From: Lineus longissimus
Taxonomy: Eukaryota; Nemertea; Pilidiophora; Heteronemertea; Lineidae
DNA: 64,000 nucleotides
Assembly: GCF_910592395.1 (NCBI RefSeq)
Contig: NC_088314.1
Location: forward strand, 10,788,001 to 10,852,000
Direction of reading: 5' to 3'
The first letter of the stretch is position 1; the number at the start of each line of letters is the position of its first letter. Positions 35,247 through 50,959 of this stretch are shown here, piece by piece. A model generated the notes under the pieces. It worked only from the letters and a program-made list of their open reading frames with translations, had not been told where the DNA came from and made no database searches. A program made the translations under genes and the position numbers.

Positions 35247-35955
35247 TTGTTTTCAACGTACCGACTGGTTTCATTTCCCAGAATAGTCATTTTTTTAAAT
35301 GATCGTCCCCGTTTTCCTACTAATACTCTCCTGAGTGTTTTAAAGAATGTATTTTTTCGGCGTACCAGGATTTTACAAAATGCAAATTTCGTCGCTTCAC
35401 GGACCTTCGGCAGTGTCTTATCACTTTATTCGCATCCCAGAGTCACAGTAAGTGACGTCCATCTCTGGAGAAACACCTCCTTTTCTGTCACAGTATTACT
35501 TAAGAAACACACCACATGCTATAGGAGTGATCTCGTCTTCCAATATAGAGGACGTGATTTTTACATAGGATTTCGAATTATGGGAAATAATGTACTCATG
35601 CTGATAATTAAGGAATCATCCGAGTTATGTGCTAGTGCGGAAACCATACATAGCAGACTCCGAGACAACAGATGGTGTCGTCTGGCCTTTGTTGTGGATC
35701 GAAAAGCACATCCCTATATATATGTTGACGGTTTTAAGCAACAACTGAAATACACAACCTGTAGAACCAGATAACAGAAGCGAAACTCAGGCCGAGAGGG
35801 AGTAATCTACTTCGGGAGTCAATTTAACGAATCTCGAAGCCATGAATTTTGTGGCCAAATGTCCACTATGGTGGTGTTTCCATTTGCGCCGACTGGTCGG
35901 CAGGTACGAGACTTGTGTGTGTTGAAACCATTTCCTCCGAAGTCGATATCAGGTA
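35247..35955 (+). pseudogene. LamG/concanavalin-like domain exon with a stop
   Basis: A frame running from about 35247 to a splice-donor-like cgatatcag/gtaaac at about 35951, broken once by TAA at 35772-35774. The pattern VTVLLKKH...LVFQYRGRDFYIGFR...LRDNRWCRLAFVVDRKAHPYIYVDG, then after the stop GVIYFGSQFNESRSHEFCGQM...V..FPFAPTGRQVRDL, is that of a LamG / concanavalin A-like jelly-roll domain (D..WC.LA.V.D....YVDG, FCGQM). Such domains bind glycans or proteins outside the cell. No partner exons or signal peptide were found. It may be a pseudogene, or the stop may fall in a skipped segment. Confidence 0.55.
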
Positions 35956-35959
35956 AACT

Positions 35960-37130
35960 CATAGTTTAGTCTTAACAGTATAAGAGTTTAATTCAAAACC
36001 ACTATTTTGACCCCTTTCTAACACTGTAGTTAAAATAATTCAGGCTTCGCCCAATACACGGTCTATTGTCTTTAAACAAAGCCCGCGACTAGGGCTAAAT
36101 TCACATTTTTCTATTGTCCTATCATAGCGTAACTAAATTAGGGCAAATCTTGATGATTGACCCAACGAAACAGCTTTAATGGGGGTCGATAAACCTGTAA
36201 CGGCAAGGGCAAATGCACGTAATGTTAACGGAAGCGCCAACAGGGACAGCCTTCGAATGTTATCCAAGCCCTTGACGTAGTGCGAACGGCCAAATTTCGT
36301 GCCAATCCATTTTTGCGATTCGTGAGAATTCCCCCACCCCCCCAAATAAAATCTTCCTGATTTTTATTTTGACGGATGAAGAAATCACGAATTTTTCAAA
36401 CACGCCTTTTGTTTCATGATGTAAGTTCGTTCTATTTCAAGGCAGTATAGGGTTCGCTCCTACTGTTTTTTTTGCTTTTTAGAATATTGTGAAAAAGGTA
36501 AGCATATAGTATATTTCGAATTTAGATTTGGTGCGAAATGTGTTATAAGGGAGGTTTTGCAACCTTTACCAAGAGCTAGGCAGGAACGACAATGTACAAA
36601 GTAATATGTAGCATTTTATCGAGAAATGTCTTTAAAGAATTGCATGATTACTCGTACAACTAAGCAGGAAAGCTGATTTACGTGTGTTGCTTTCATAGCG
36701 AGTTTTCGCAAAGCCCCCGACCGTCAACGCGAAGGCCTGTCCTGTTGTTCGACATCGTTATCAGGAGATCGCCAATGGGCTAGGCGTTCACGTTGGCATT
36801 TCGGGGGATTTGCGAAAACTCCCTGTAGAATTTGCGCAGGACTTGATGACACTACAGACGTTCGTTCTTCGTCGTTCGTATATACATGGGTTGCGAAACC
36901 TGTCTAGTATGGCTGTGATAAAACCTGAAAATGTTTTTGATTCCCTCTAAAACCGCGGGAGGTGTACATCTGTGTTGGATGAAAAACCCGGAGAGCTTTT
37001 TCAGACGCTCACAAACTGGCCTTTAGGTATTGGGGAAGGATGGGATAGGCTCTTTAGAGGGAGCAAAATGCCGCTTTTCACTCTATTCTTGTTCTCCCTT
37101 TGTAGAAATCGAAGCCTAAAAGACAATACA
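35960..37130. other. no gene recognised
   Basis: Non-coding. A nearly perfect 20-bp inverted repeat (36700-36719 gagttttcgcaaagcccccg, and 36802-36821) encloses about 82 bp with a GC-rich interior, which could form a stem or be the ends of a short element. Confidence 0.5.
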
Positions 37131-37136
37131 ATCACT

Positions 37137-37267
37137 TGTTTTGAACAGAACAACAAATTCGGTTTATTTACTTGACGCCATCATCATCCAGGGTATCCCG
37201 GGTATCAACGTACAGTTTTCAATTCACGCACGTATCACTCAACAGTTACAACGACTGGTATACTACA
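37137..37267 (-). repeat. 3' LTR and polypurine tract of gypsy element 2
   Basis: On the minus strand a purine tract (gaagaaaggaaggga, about 37268-37282) is followed by TGTAGTATACC..., which contains aaataaacc (possible polyadenylation signal) and ends TTCAAAACA at 37137. The TG...CA form and its position after pol fit a short LTR of about 131 bp. No second copy is in the window to confirm its limits. Confidence 0.6.
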
Positions 37268-37556
37268 TCCCTTCCTTTCTTCAGAGAATCAGTATCTATT
37301 TGTAAAACAAACACAACATTAACACAACCCTATGGATAACTGCAGTATGAGCACCCTGCAAAATAACACTCACTGGTGACTCGTCCTAAAAATGTATGAA
37401 AACAAAAGTCCACTATAAAGTACAAAACAATGTACTATGAATACTATGGAAAGAATGTCAATTTCCACTTATGAAGAAAATGTCCTTTTCAACCATGAAA
37501 TAAAACACTGTCGATCATACACGGTAGACTCATACATAACTGTCACCTTGCAGTTA

Positions 37557-40500
37557 TTAGGTCACAAAATCTTTAAATCTTTCTGGCATCTTCACATTCC
37601 TTCTAGGCCTACTTTCTGCAACTATGACAGGCGGCACACTCTCATTGCTAGTCACAACCAGTTCAGTTTCAGACCCTCCTTCATCTCTCTTTTCACTTTC
37701 ACAGAATTTCGTTACAAAAGAACTATCCCTGTGTCTTTCCACACCATCTTTTGACCTTACAGTAACTTCCCTTCCATCTTTTGCAACACGCTGGTAGGGC
37801 TCAGGTTCAAAGTTTGGAGCCAGTTTACCATGATCAAAAGTGTTTTTCACCAAAACTTGGTCTCCTGGGACCAGGGTACTTTCAGTGGCACCCCTTTTCT
37901 GATCAGAATACATTTTTCCAGCTAGTTTACTGCTCCAATCTTTCTCCCTGATACCTTCATCTAACACACTCTTGTCTCGCCTCAGTTCAGGTAACTTAGA
38001 CTTTACCTCTCGACCAAACATCAAATACGCGGGTGTGGCCCCCGTACTAGTCTGAGGTGTACTACGGTATGCTAACAGAAATTTCTGCATTTCTGATCGC
38101 CAATTCTTACTCTCAACTTGGGCAATTTTCAACATTTTCACCATTGTACGGTTCTGACGTTCAATTTCCCCATTGGCCAGTGGCCACAAAGGTGGGGAAT
38201 GTCTCAACTCAACACCATGTTCATCCAAATATGCCCTGAACTCTTCACTATCTAAATTGCTACCATTATCAGCCTTGACAGAGAACGGATAACCAAATCT
38301 AGAGAACACTTCCTCAAGACACACTATCACTTTCTCAGAAGTAGTAGATTTCATGACACACACCTCAAAATATCTACTGTAGTAGTCAACTATCATGAGC
38401 AAACTATGTCCTGAAGGTAAGCACAACAAGTCAAGTGCTACGTCTTGCCAAGGACCGGAAGGTGGTTCCACCCTCGACATTGGTTCAGGAGGAGCAAATT
38501 CCCCAACAACTTGGCAACCATGGCATGATTTACACACACTTCTCTGCATCAGAATCTATCTTTGGCCACCAAACCTTTGTTCTCAAACGGTTTTTCATTT
38601 TAACAATACCCTGATGGCCCTCATGGGCTAAGCTATGCACTCTATCCCTCAAACTTGCTGGGATAACTATTCTTGAACCTCTCAGCACTAACTGGCCTAA
38701 AACACACAACTCAGCTTTTACACACAAGTATTGTGGCATTTTACACTTAGACCAATTGCCCCCTCTTATGTAATGCCTAACACTGCACAACTCAGGATCG
38801 GAAGCCGAGGCCTGTTCAACTTCTCTGGCTGTGAGAGCACAGGGGATGCTCTCTGAAGCAATAGCATAGACCGCGTCTACACTTTCTCCACTCTGGTCTT
38901 TTGGAGACACCTGATTAAGCCTAGACAGTGCATCCGCAATGTTACCCTTGCCTGGCCTATACACAACATGGTAATCAAAACACTGAATTCTCAAGATCTA
39001 CCTCTCAATTCTGGCTGATGGTTTTGATCTCTTACCAAATATCAACTGGAGAGGTTGGTGATCAGTTTCCAATTCAAATTTCCGCCCTATCAGGTACAAC
39101 CTTAGCCTCTCACAGGCCCACACTAAGGCCAATGCCTCCTTCTCTGTCTGAGAATACCTTCTTTCAACATCTGTCAAATTTCTAGAGGCATACGACACCA
39201 CTCTCCAGACACCCCTTTGGTGTTGCAATAGGACTGCGCCTATACCTTTTGGGCCAGCATCTGCAACCACTCTAGTTTTGCTATCATTTTTGAAATATGC
39301 AAGAGTTTTGGCTTGGGACATCAAGCACTTCAATTTCTCAAATGACTGCTTCTGGGGGTCACCCCACTCAAATTCCTGACTTTTCCTAGTCAGAGCTCCA
39401 AGTGGCTCTGTGACCTGAGCAAAATGAGGTACAAACCTGGCCGAATACTGGGCCAAACCAAGAAATGATCTAACCTCTGAGGCATTGCAAGGTGGTTGAG
39501 CATTTACCACTGCGGCTACTTTCTCTTCACTGGGGGAAACACCATCTCTCCCAAGGTCATGACCATAGAACGTAAGCTTAGACATCCTAAACTTACTCTT
39601 TGGCCAGTTGACAGTGAGGCCATTGTCCTCAAGGCACTGTTGAACTTCAAACAAGTTTTCATCATGTTTTGCCACACCCTGACCCTGATCATGAATGATC
39701 AAATCATCTGCTATGTTAGCTACCCCCTTGCAGCGCCTCAACACATCATGTACAATCTTCTGAAATTGCTCTGGAGCACTCGCGATACCAAACATGAGTC
39801 TTTTATAGCGAAAAATACCTCTGTGACAGGAAAAAGTTGTGATATGACGTGAGCTTTCATCTGACTCAATCTGATGAAAACCCCACTTCAAATCTAGTTT
39901 CGAGAAGACCGTTGAACCATTTAGTTCATACAAGATATCATCTATCGTTGGTATCACATCTCTTTCCCTCACAATGGCTTCATTAGCCCGCCTCATGTCA
40001 ACACACACGCGCACATCATTATCACCCTTTGGGACAACAACCAAAGGCGACACCCATTCAGTGGGAGTGTCCACAACCTCTTCAACTATGTCAATATCGA
40101 GCAACTCATCAAGTTTTCGATCTAACTTGTCCCTGAGACCGAACGGTGTACGTCTCGAGGGCTGTGCAACAGGTTTCACTGTCTCGTCAATGTGCAACTT
40201 CACCTTGTACCCTTTAAGTTTACCAACACCACCACCAAACACGTTTGGAAACTTGGCCTTGATATCAGTATCATTCCCTTCAACCGTAAGAGAATTCACA
40301 TTGGAATTTGGACCCACTTGCAACAGATCCAATATTTCAGCAGTGTTCTTTCCTAGTAATGATGCACCCTTGCCCTTAATCACCGTGAACTCCCCGTGAC
40401 ATTTCCTGTCATTCACCTCACAATGAATGTCAGCATCGAAACTGCCAATAATTTTGATAGGCTTCTCCTGACCATAAGCAAACAACTTTCTATCAGCCTT

Positions 40501-40822
40501 CCTTGAGTGACATTTCACTCCCTGCCGTTTCAGTTCACTCCACATAGTTTCATCAATCAAGTTTACAGATGCACCAGAGTCAATTAGAACCGACGGAACT
40601 TTGACTCCTCCAACTTCTAAATCAACCGTTCCCGCCTCAAGGTTGTCAACGCTAACCTTGAAAGCAAAATCGTCATCATCCTCATGATAACGATAACTGG
40701 AGTCCCCATCTACACTGGACCCTTGTGCACCACCAGTAACCCTGTGAGCCCGTTCACCACTTGACTTAGGTCTCCTTAGGGAGTTTTTACCAAATGTACG
40801 CGATGATGACGTGCCCCATTAA
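37557..40822 (-). pseudogene. pol: gypsy element 2 Pol, one stop and one frameshift
   Basis: From high to low coordinate: a Gly/Ser-rich lead, aspartic protease (VLIDSGASVNLID), RT (SPLVVVPKGDNDVRVCVDMR, FSKLDLKWGFHQIE, FGIASAPEQFQ, catalytic IADD), RNase H (ADAGPKGIGAVL, YASRNLTDVERRYSQTEKE, ETDHQPL), a TAG at 38998, CFDYHVVYRPGKGNIADALS, then integrase with HEGHQG and a one-base frameshift in a gt run near 38540 before CKSCHGCQ. The DDE core (VALDLLCLP, KADNGSN, ANGEIERQN) and GRE/TP-rich tail end at 37557. Only two lesions, so it decayed recently. Confidence 0.92.
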
Positions 40823-40922
40823 CAGGGCGTAACATCTATTTTAAAATGCGTTTCCAAAGTGAAAGCATGAGGACAACCCATTTGTGTCGTATATCACTGG
40901 AAACGCCCGATTCCCCTGATTC

Positions 40923-41790
40923 TGCAGGATGTTAAATCGGGCATTTTATTTTTTTAAATAAATCATAAGCGTCGCATTTGCTCCTAGCTATGTTCACCAC
41001 CCCAAATGGCAATATTGCCAATTGGGCCGGACAATCACGAAAACCCCCAAATATTATACATTTCTTCCTGAATAATTCTTACAGAGACCATTCTCCCATG
41101 AAGGACAGTTGCTTACGCTACACAAAAATCAAAAAAAAATCGAGGGTCAACCATTGAACTTTTGAGATATGTTGAATTTTGCATAAATCAGCGAAAAACG
41201 CACCAACTGAATATACAGTAGCTTGGCAATGTGATGAGCAGTGAAGAAAATTAAACGAAACATAGGTGGGCTAACTGTCTATCACTCCACCCTGTAACTA
41301 ACGCTGAACACAGTGTCTAATTATGTTCATCAAATACGCAAACTTCACACCTGTTAGGTCTAATCGACTACCTAAGTGAACACGGGAAGCCATTGTTTTT
41401 GCTTACTGTCCGTAATTGTGAGGTGATTGGACCAAAAAGTCACCATGGCCTTGGTGCAATTCGGAGTAGAGAGGTGTCCGCTCTACAGAGGTCTTGGTTA
41501 AAGCAAATGACTTAGAAAAAATCGGGACTGAACGAACATGTCCGTAATGCGGAGGTGTCCGCCTGTCCGTCCGCAAGGGGAGGTTCTACTGCATTTCGGA
41601 ACAAATAAAATGAAAAGGCGCAAACTAGTATAACGGCGGCAGAAGCACGAAAAGCAGCGACAAGACAGTGTCCAAACGCAAGGGAAATTGTCGTTAATTT
41701 GTAAAGTACGCCCTCTCGCGGAGAACGACTGACTCCGTCTCGGCCATTCCAATGTTAGTGCCCTAACAGCCGTTGCTCCTGAGAATTATT
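40923..41790. other. no gene recognised
   Basis: AT-rich DNA between the truncated gypsy element and the partial kinase copy. Kinase exons 3-6, which should follow exon 2 on this side, are absent. Confidence 0.5.
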
Positions 41791-41791
41791 A

Positions 41792-43969
41792 GTAATATAT
41801 AATTTGATATACCTGTTCAGTGTTCTTCTGAACACACCGTATGTTTTACTGCCATCTTGCTGATCCCGTTATCGATCCCTTGCTTCAGTTGATAAAGATT
41901 GACTTCTCCTAACTGCCCCTTTCCAAGGGTCTTTACTTTTTTATACTTCTCGATGTCTATATTCACTGTAACAAAAAGAAGGCCAGGGGCAGGGGTGCAA
42001 TGAAATAAGAATACAAATTGGTACCCACCGGACAATGAAGGCTATGCTTCGTCGACATTGTATTGCTGACATCCAAGGACAGAACGTTGCATTCCATCGT
42101 TTGACCATTTCTCAAACATGGCTACACCTTGACACATGTACATGTACATATGCCTTTGCATGTACATATGCCTTCTTTACTGAAGCCGTTTGTGGTCATT
42201 GCGCTCTATCTGTGGGCAGACATACATGAACTTTCCACCACCTAACAAGGAAACAAGGATTCGTTGTTGGAAATGTCTTACCGTTCGGCTGAGCCATTGT
42301 TTTACGTCCAGTTACACACAGATGTGGTAAAAACAAGCGATCTGACTGAAATAGAGAGACATGCGGTAATTTATACATGCAGGCTAGACTCTTTTACCAA
42401 TCTCCCGCATTCACTAATTACAGAGACAGGTACTTGACGGCAATTCACTCATCATAAACTCGATTTGGGGGGCGTACATGGCGTAAGCTTTCGGTGTCCG
42501 GTCACGTGTTTTCTGTAGGATGGGTAACCTCGATCCGAGTGAAAAATACCAGAGCGCTCGGTATGACAGTGCATCCACTGTATGCACTGAAAATGTATGG
42601 CTCGCCTCTGGTAAATCAACGAGGCTTCCTCGACTCCGCTGCGGCAGATATGGTCGAGGTTACCTGGACTACATGCGGGGCGAAAATTTATTTCATCCCG
42701 AACACCAAAAAAATAAATGACCAACTAGAGGGTCCAGAGAAACCCATAGTTGATATTTTACCTGTGTATTACCCAAAATGTTGCCAAAACGAAACAAATT
42801 TGACTCAGCGGGTTCTTCTTCAGGCTCCGGTCTTTACTGGTTATGGTATACCTCGGCCCGACATACAATTACGCCCAAACGTAAAGTAATAACAAAATGA
42901 TATGAAGTTATGCCACTGTACTGAAGAACAACTTACTTAATTATCTTCCCTTTGGGGCGACAATGGGTGAAACCAGCGGAGAGGATTATTGATTTCGAAA
43001 GTGCACCGCTCACAAAACCGCCAAAGTTGCGACTCTGTCGTAGAATTCACTTATGGCCGCCGCACTGAAACGAGGTCAGTATGCCAGCCGATTCACAATA
43101 TCATTTCCCGGCAAACCAAATGCGAAGTAATGCATTTTAGGTTCAGTATTTTTAGACATGACGCTAAAAATATTTCAGCATGCCAAATGACTTCACGACA
43201 CAGATCCGAGTTGACTTCAATGACTAGATTATTTAGCAAATTCAGACCTCTAACGGTTACTGTTCTCATGGTCAAAACAGGCCAAGCTGAATGCAAATTA
43301 AGTATGGGAAAGATCAATGTTGTGACTTTGTTAATCATATCGTTTTATACTGTGAGAGTCGAATACCAATAATGGATAAATCTTCTGCCAATCTATGATG
43401 AGTCATGGACTTTTCCTTATTTTGAAGATTCTACGATCAAGAAGATAGTTTTCTTTCGAAAAAATGACACTTTATACAAAGCTAATTCAGCACTTTCAGC
43501 GTCCGCAAACAATAAGCGGAAATACTCAGAAACGGAAAAAAAATTTGGATATATAGTAGATACCTATACACACATACATCATATGCAGAATATAACTTAT
43601 ACAGAGTGAGGTTGGAATAGAAAGGTGCAATTTTGGTGCATGTGAAAAGTGCAGGTGCATGAACCATGATTTTGTTCCAATCGTATGGGCTTAGGCTTAT
43701 TGAATGGTCTTTTTATATATCATATAGCCTAAGTGAAGTGATCTGGCCAGCGCAATCTGTTAGCTGGAAAAATGAGGACTTTTCGTCGTTTGCGTCCTCT
43801 TTTGTCGCTTTTTACACAGTTGTACCACTCTTTGAAATGTCTCTCATTTCTCCAAAATTGTTCAGATATCACTTTCCTTTGTTGGAAAGTTGTGGGATGT
43901 CATCTACATTAAGAAAATCAAGTTTGAAAAAATTCTCAAAATTTTAACCCTCTGATTTCTACCTTCATT
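41792..43969 (-). repeat. duplicated 5' part of the kinase gene, copy 1
   Basis: This block matches 48303-50548 over nearly its whole length with small indels, in the same orientation. It holds kinase exon 2, intron 1, exon 1 and about 1.7 kb upstream of the ATG, including the repeat unit shared with 9.3-9.9 kb. Similarity begins at aatatataattt on the low side and ends on the high side exactly where MITE copy D begins. Confidence 0.9.
41813..42297 (-). pseudogene. kinase exons 1-2, duplicated and broken
   Basis: Exon 1 (42282-42297, ATGGCTCAGCCGAACG before gtaaga) is unchanged. Exon 2 (41813-41965) keeps NIDIEKYKKVKTLGKGQLGEVNLYQ-type sequence, but has Leu for Phe in the glycine-rich loop and a short insertion giving EEHTGA at the DNA level, that is GAA GAA CAC TGA, a stop before the donor. 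With no downstream kinase exons this cannot encode a kinase. It could still be transcribed, because the upstream region was copied too. Confidence 0.85.
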
Positions 43970-44402
43970 GAGACAAGACCATCATTGAATATTCATAGGT
44001 TGGAGGTTCCAGACCTTTCGAATAGACGGGAGTATGTTTTTAACTCACAAGTGCATATTTGGAGAGGTATTGAAAAGATATTTGGTGTGGCAAGTTTACA
44101 GATATAAAGAAATTATTTGATCAAAAATAAATTTGAATTTTGCTAAGTTTTGAGCTTTTTCTGCAAGTTGGCTGAAAAGAGAGGAAATATCAACGTTTGT
44201 CCAATTTGTCCAATTTGTCAATTATCAAAAAATTACCGCGGTCAACTACCAGTTTACTTTTCACCATTTACTTGCCCGACTGTCCGAAATATCATATCAT
44301 TTTTTCAGATTCACAACCCCACGCAATATCTGATGCGACGCGGTCAAACATTGACAATTTAACTGCTAAAAGGCTTAAAAAATCAATGGTGATCTTTGTC
44401 TC
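43970..44402 (-). mobile_element. MITE copy D
   Basis: 433 bp with the family termini, in the opposite orientation to copies A-C. The left flank is catt, the complement of aatg seen at copies A/B. The right flank (agtt) does not match and is not the repeat-unit sequence expected there, so the junction on that side is recombinant. The open frames inside (44150-44415) are incidental. Confidence 0.85.
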
Positions 44403-45124
44403 AGTTTTCTATTGAAGCATGCACTATGAAGGTCAAAGTCATTTTGAAGCGGGGTTATACCAAGACGACGATACGTAGGGTTGTTACTTGCACGTGGAAT
44501 ATGTTGTTTTGCTGGAACGAAATTACTGAGGGGTTTCGTCGATGCGCAAATCTGCGATCATGGGCACGAAAGGGTTAAGTTATGGTCGAGAAAGAAGCTT
44601 ATCAGATCGGGATGCTGAATTTGACACATTTGATTTTGATTTAATAAAATGGCCGAAACGTACCAAACGTAAATTCTGCTTTTAGAAATCCCTGAACAAA
44701 GGGTTTAACGCTAGCCAGGCACATTTCCGAACAAAACGCAAGACACAATCATCTCACTTGCTATCAATTTCTCTCAGAAACCATAATACTTTGGATGGCG
44801 ACCAAATGTGACCGGAGACAAAATCACTTATCCGGTTTCTGTTAGTTTAAGCCATTTCCATGGGGCTATAACAATCAGTTTTCCATAACATTGGATAATG
44901 AATACTCAGTATTTTGCACTGTTTCGCACGGCAGTATCATTTTCGTTAATATTCTTTCTTATGATGAAGACATATACAAAAGCGATGGTCAGAGCTTCTG
45001 ATTCAACTTTTACACAAAACTATTTTGCCGATGTAGCGGGGGACCCCTCTAGTAAAAACAAAGGCTTTATTTTACTACGTTATTGGTGCGACAGAATAGC
45101 TGTTCTAACAACGCGTTGTGTGGT
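44403..45124. other. no gene recognised
   Basis: Sequence beyond MITE D, downstream of the kinase stop. It may hold the kinase 3' UTR; an AATAAA on the minus strand was not clearly identified. No coding signature. Confidence 0.4.
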
Positions 45125-48821
<3,697 letters not shown>

Positions 48822-50734
48822 TGTTTCACGTCCAGTTACACACAGATATGGTAAAAACAAGCGATCTGACTGAAATAGAGAGACATGCGGTAATTTATAC
48901 ATGCAGGCTAGACTCTTTTACCAGTCTCCCCCATTCACTAATTACAGAGACTGGTACTTGACGGCAATTCACTCGATTTTAGGGGGCGTAAGCTTTCGGT
49001 GTCCGTTCACGTATTTTCTGTGGGGTGGGTAACCTCGATCCAAGTGAATAATACCAGAGCGCTCGATATGACAGTGCATCCACTGTATGTACTGAAAATG
49101 TATGGCTCGCCTCTGGTAAATCAACGAGGCTTCCTCGACCCTCCGCTGCGCGGCGGATAGGGTCGAGGTTACCTGGACTACTTGCAGGCCTGTCACCAAT
49201 GACACGTTTCCGGGTGCGCGGGGCGAATATTTATTTCACCCAGAACACCACCATAAGTGACTAATTAGAGGATCCAGAGAAATCCAAAGTTGATATTTTA
49301 CCTGTTTATTGGCCAAGATGTTGCCGAAACGAAACAAATTTGACTCACCGGGTTCTTCTTCAGGCTCCGGTCTTTACTGGTTATGGTATACCTCGGCCCG
49401 ACATACAATTACGCCCAAACGTAAAGGAATAACAATATGATATGAAATTATGCCACTGTACTGAAAAACAACTTACTTAATTATCTTCCCTTTGGGGCGA
49501 CAATGGGTGAAACCAGCGGAGAGGATTATTGATTTAGAAAGTGCACCGCTCACAAAACCGCCAAAGTTGCGACTCTCTGTCGTACAATTCACTAATGGCC
49601 GCCGCACTGAAACGAGGTCAGTATGCCAGCCGATTCACAATATCATTTCCCGGCAAACCAAATGCGAAGTAATGCATTTTAGGTTCAGTATTTTTAGACA
49701 TGACGCTAAAAATATTTCAGCATGCGCAAATGACTTCACGACACGGATCCGAGTTGGCTTCAATGACTTGATTATTCAGCAAATTCAGACCTCTAACGGT
49801 TACTGTTCTCATGGTCAAAACAGGCCAAGCTGAATGCAAATTATGCATGGGAAAGATCAATGTTGTGACCTTGTTAATCATATCGTTTTATACTGTGAGA
49901 GTCGAATACCAATAATGGATAAATCTTCTGCCAATCTATGATGAGTCATGGACTTTTCCTTATTTTGAAGATTCTACGATCAAGAAGATAGTTATCTTTC
50001 GAAAAAAAATGACACTTTATACAAAGCTAATTTAGCACTTTCAGCGTCCGCAAACAATAAGCGGAAATACTCAGAAACGGGAAAAAAAATCAAAATAGTT
50101 CTTGTTGTAATGTTTATTTTTTATAGTAGATTTGGATATATAGTAGATACCTATACACACATACATCATATGCAGAATATAACTTATACAGAGTGAGGTT
50201 GGAATAGAAAGGTGCAATTTTGGTGCATGTGAAAAGTGCAGGTGCATGAACCATGATTTTGTTCCAATCGTATGGGCTAGGCTTATTGAATGGTCTTTTT
50301 ATATATCATATAGCCTAAGTGAAGTGATCTGGCCAGCGCAATCTGTTAGCTGGAAAAATGAGGAGTTTGCGTCCTCTTTTGTCGCTTTTTACACAGTTGT
50401 ACCACTCTTTGAAATTTCTCTCATTTCTCCAAAATTGTCCAGATATCACTTTCTGTTGTTGGAGAGTTGTGGGGTGTCATCTACATTGGGAAAATCAAGT
50501 TTGAAAAAATTCTCAAAATTTTAACCTCTGATTTCTACCTTCATTTATACTACATTTTGTGTCAATTTAGTGAAAAATTTTGATGTGCTCAAATCACTCT
50601 AATTTATTTAAAATATTGCATTGCTGATGATTTAAGGTCAAAACAAGCTAAAATAATGAGAAAATAACTTAACTTGACCCAAATATGAGCCAACCTAAAA
50701 GGGGGCGCACTAAGTCCTTGACTTTTCATATTAG

Positions 50735-50955
50735 CGCGATTATGGGGTTGTAACTATTTTGCTATATATTGTCACGAGGAAAGAAAAGCACACGACCTAA
50801 CGCCAACCTATTTATGTAAAGTGATAATTAGAAGGTATATAGTTCAGGAAATGTTAAAAAATCATTCCTTATCGTCCTAATCATTCCTTATCGTCTTTTG
50901 AGAGCATTTTTAATTGTAAAGAGTATATGCCTACGTCACAGAGTCTCTGCTGGTC
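50735..50955 (-). repeat. dispersed repeat, inverted copy of 22.1-22.4 kb
   Basis: Complementary to 22130-22400 over most of its length. It contains a local duplication (cattccttatcgtc occurs twice in a row). Non-coding. Confidence 0.6.
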
Positions 50956-50959
50956 ACGG

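Larger units (their letters stand above)
37137..40822 (-). mobile_element. Ty3/gypsy element 2, 5' truncated
   Basis: A minus-strand gypsy element with protease, RT, RNase H, integrase, a polypurine tract and a 3' LTR (37137-37267). No gag and no matching 5' LTR are found at the high-coordinate end, where pol starts abruptly after a stop near 40823. It is a different family from the 0.9-8.7 kb element: protease DSGA in place of DTGA, RT IADDL in place of HMDDIL. Confidence 0.88.

Noticed and set aside
42494-42889. A 131-codon plus-strand open frame in the kinase upstream region
   Set aside because: The homologous region in the second copy (about 49000-49420) does not keep the frame open, and the sequence lies upstream of or inside the minus-strand kinase unit.
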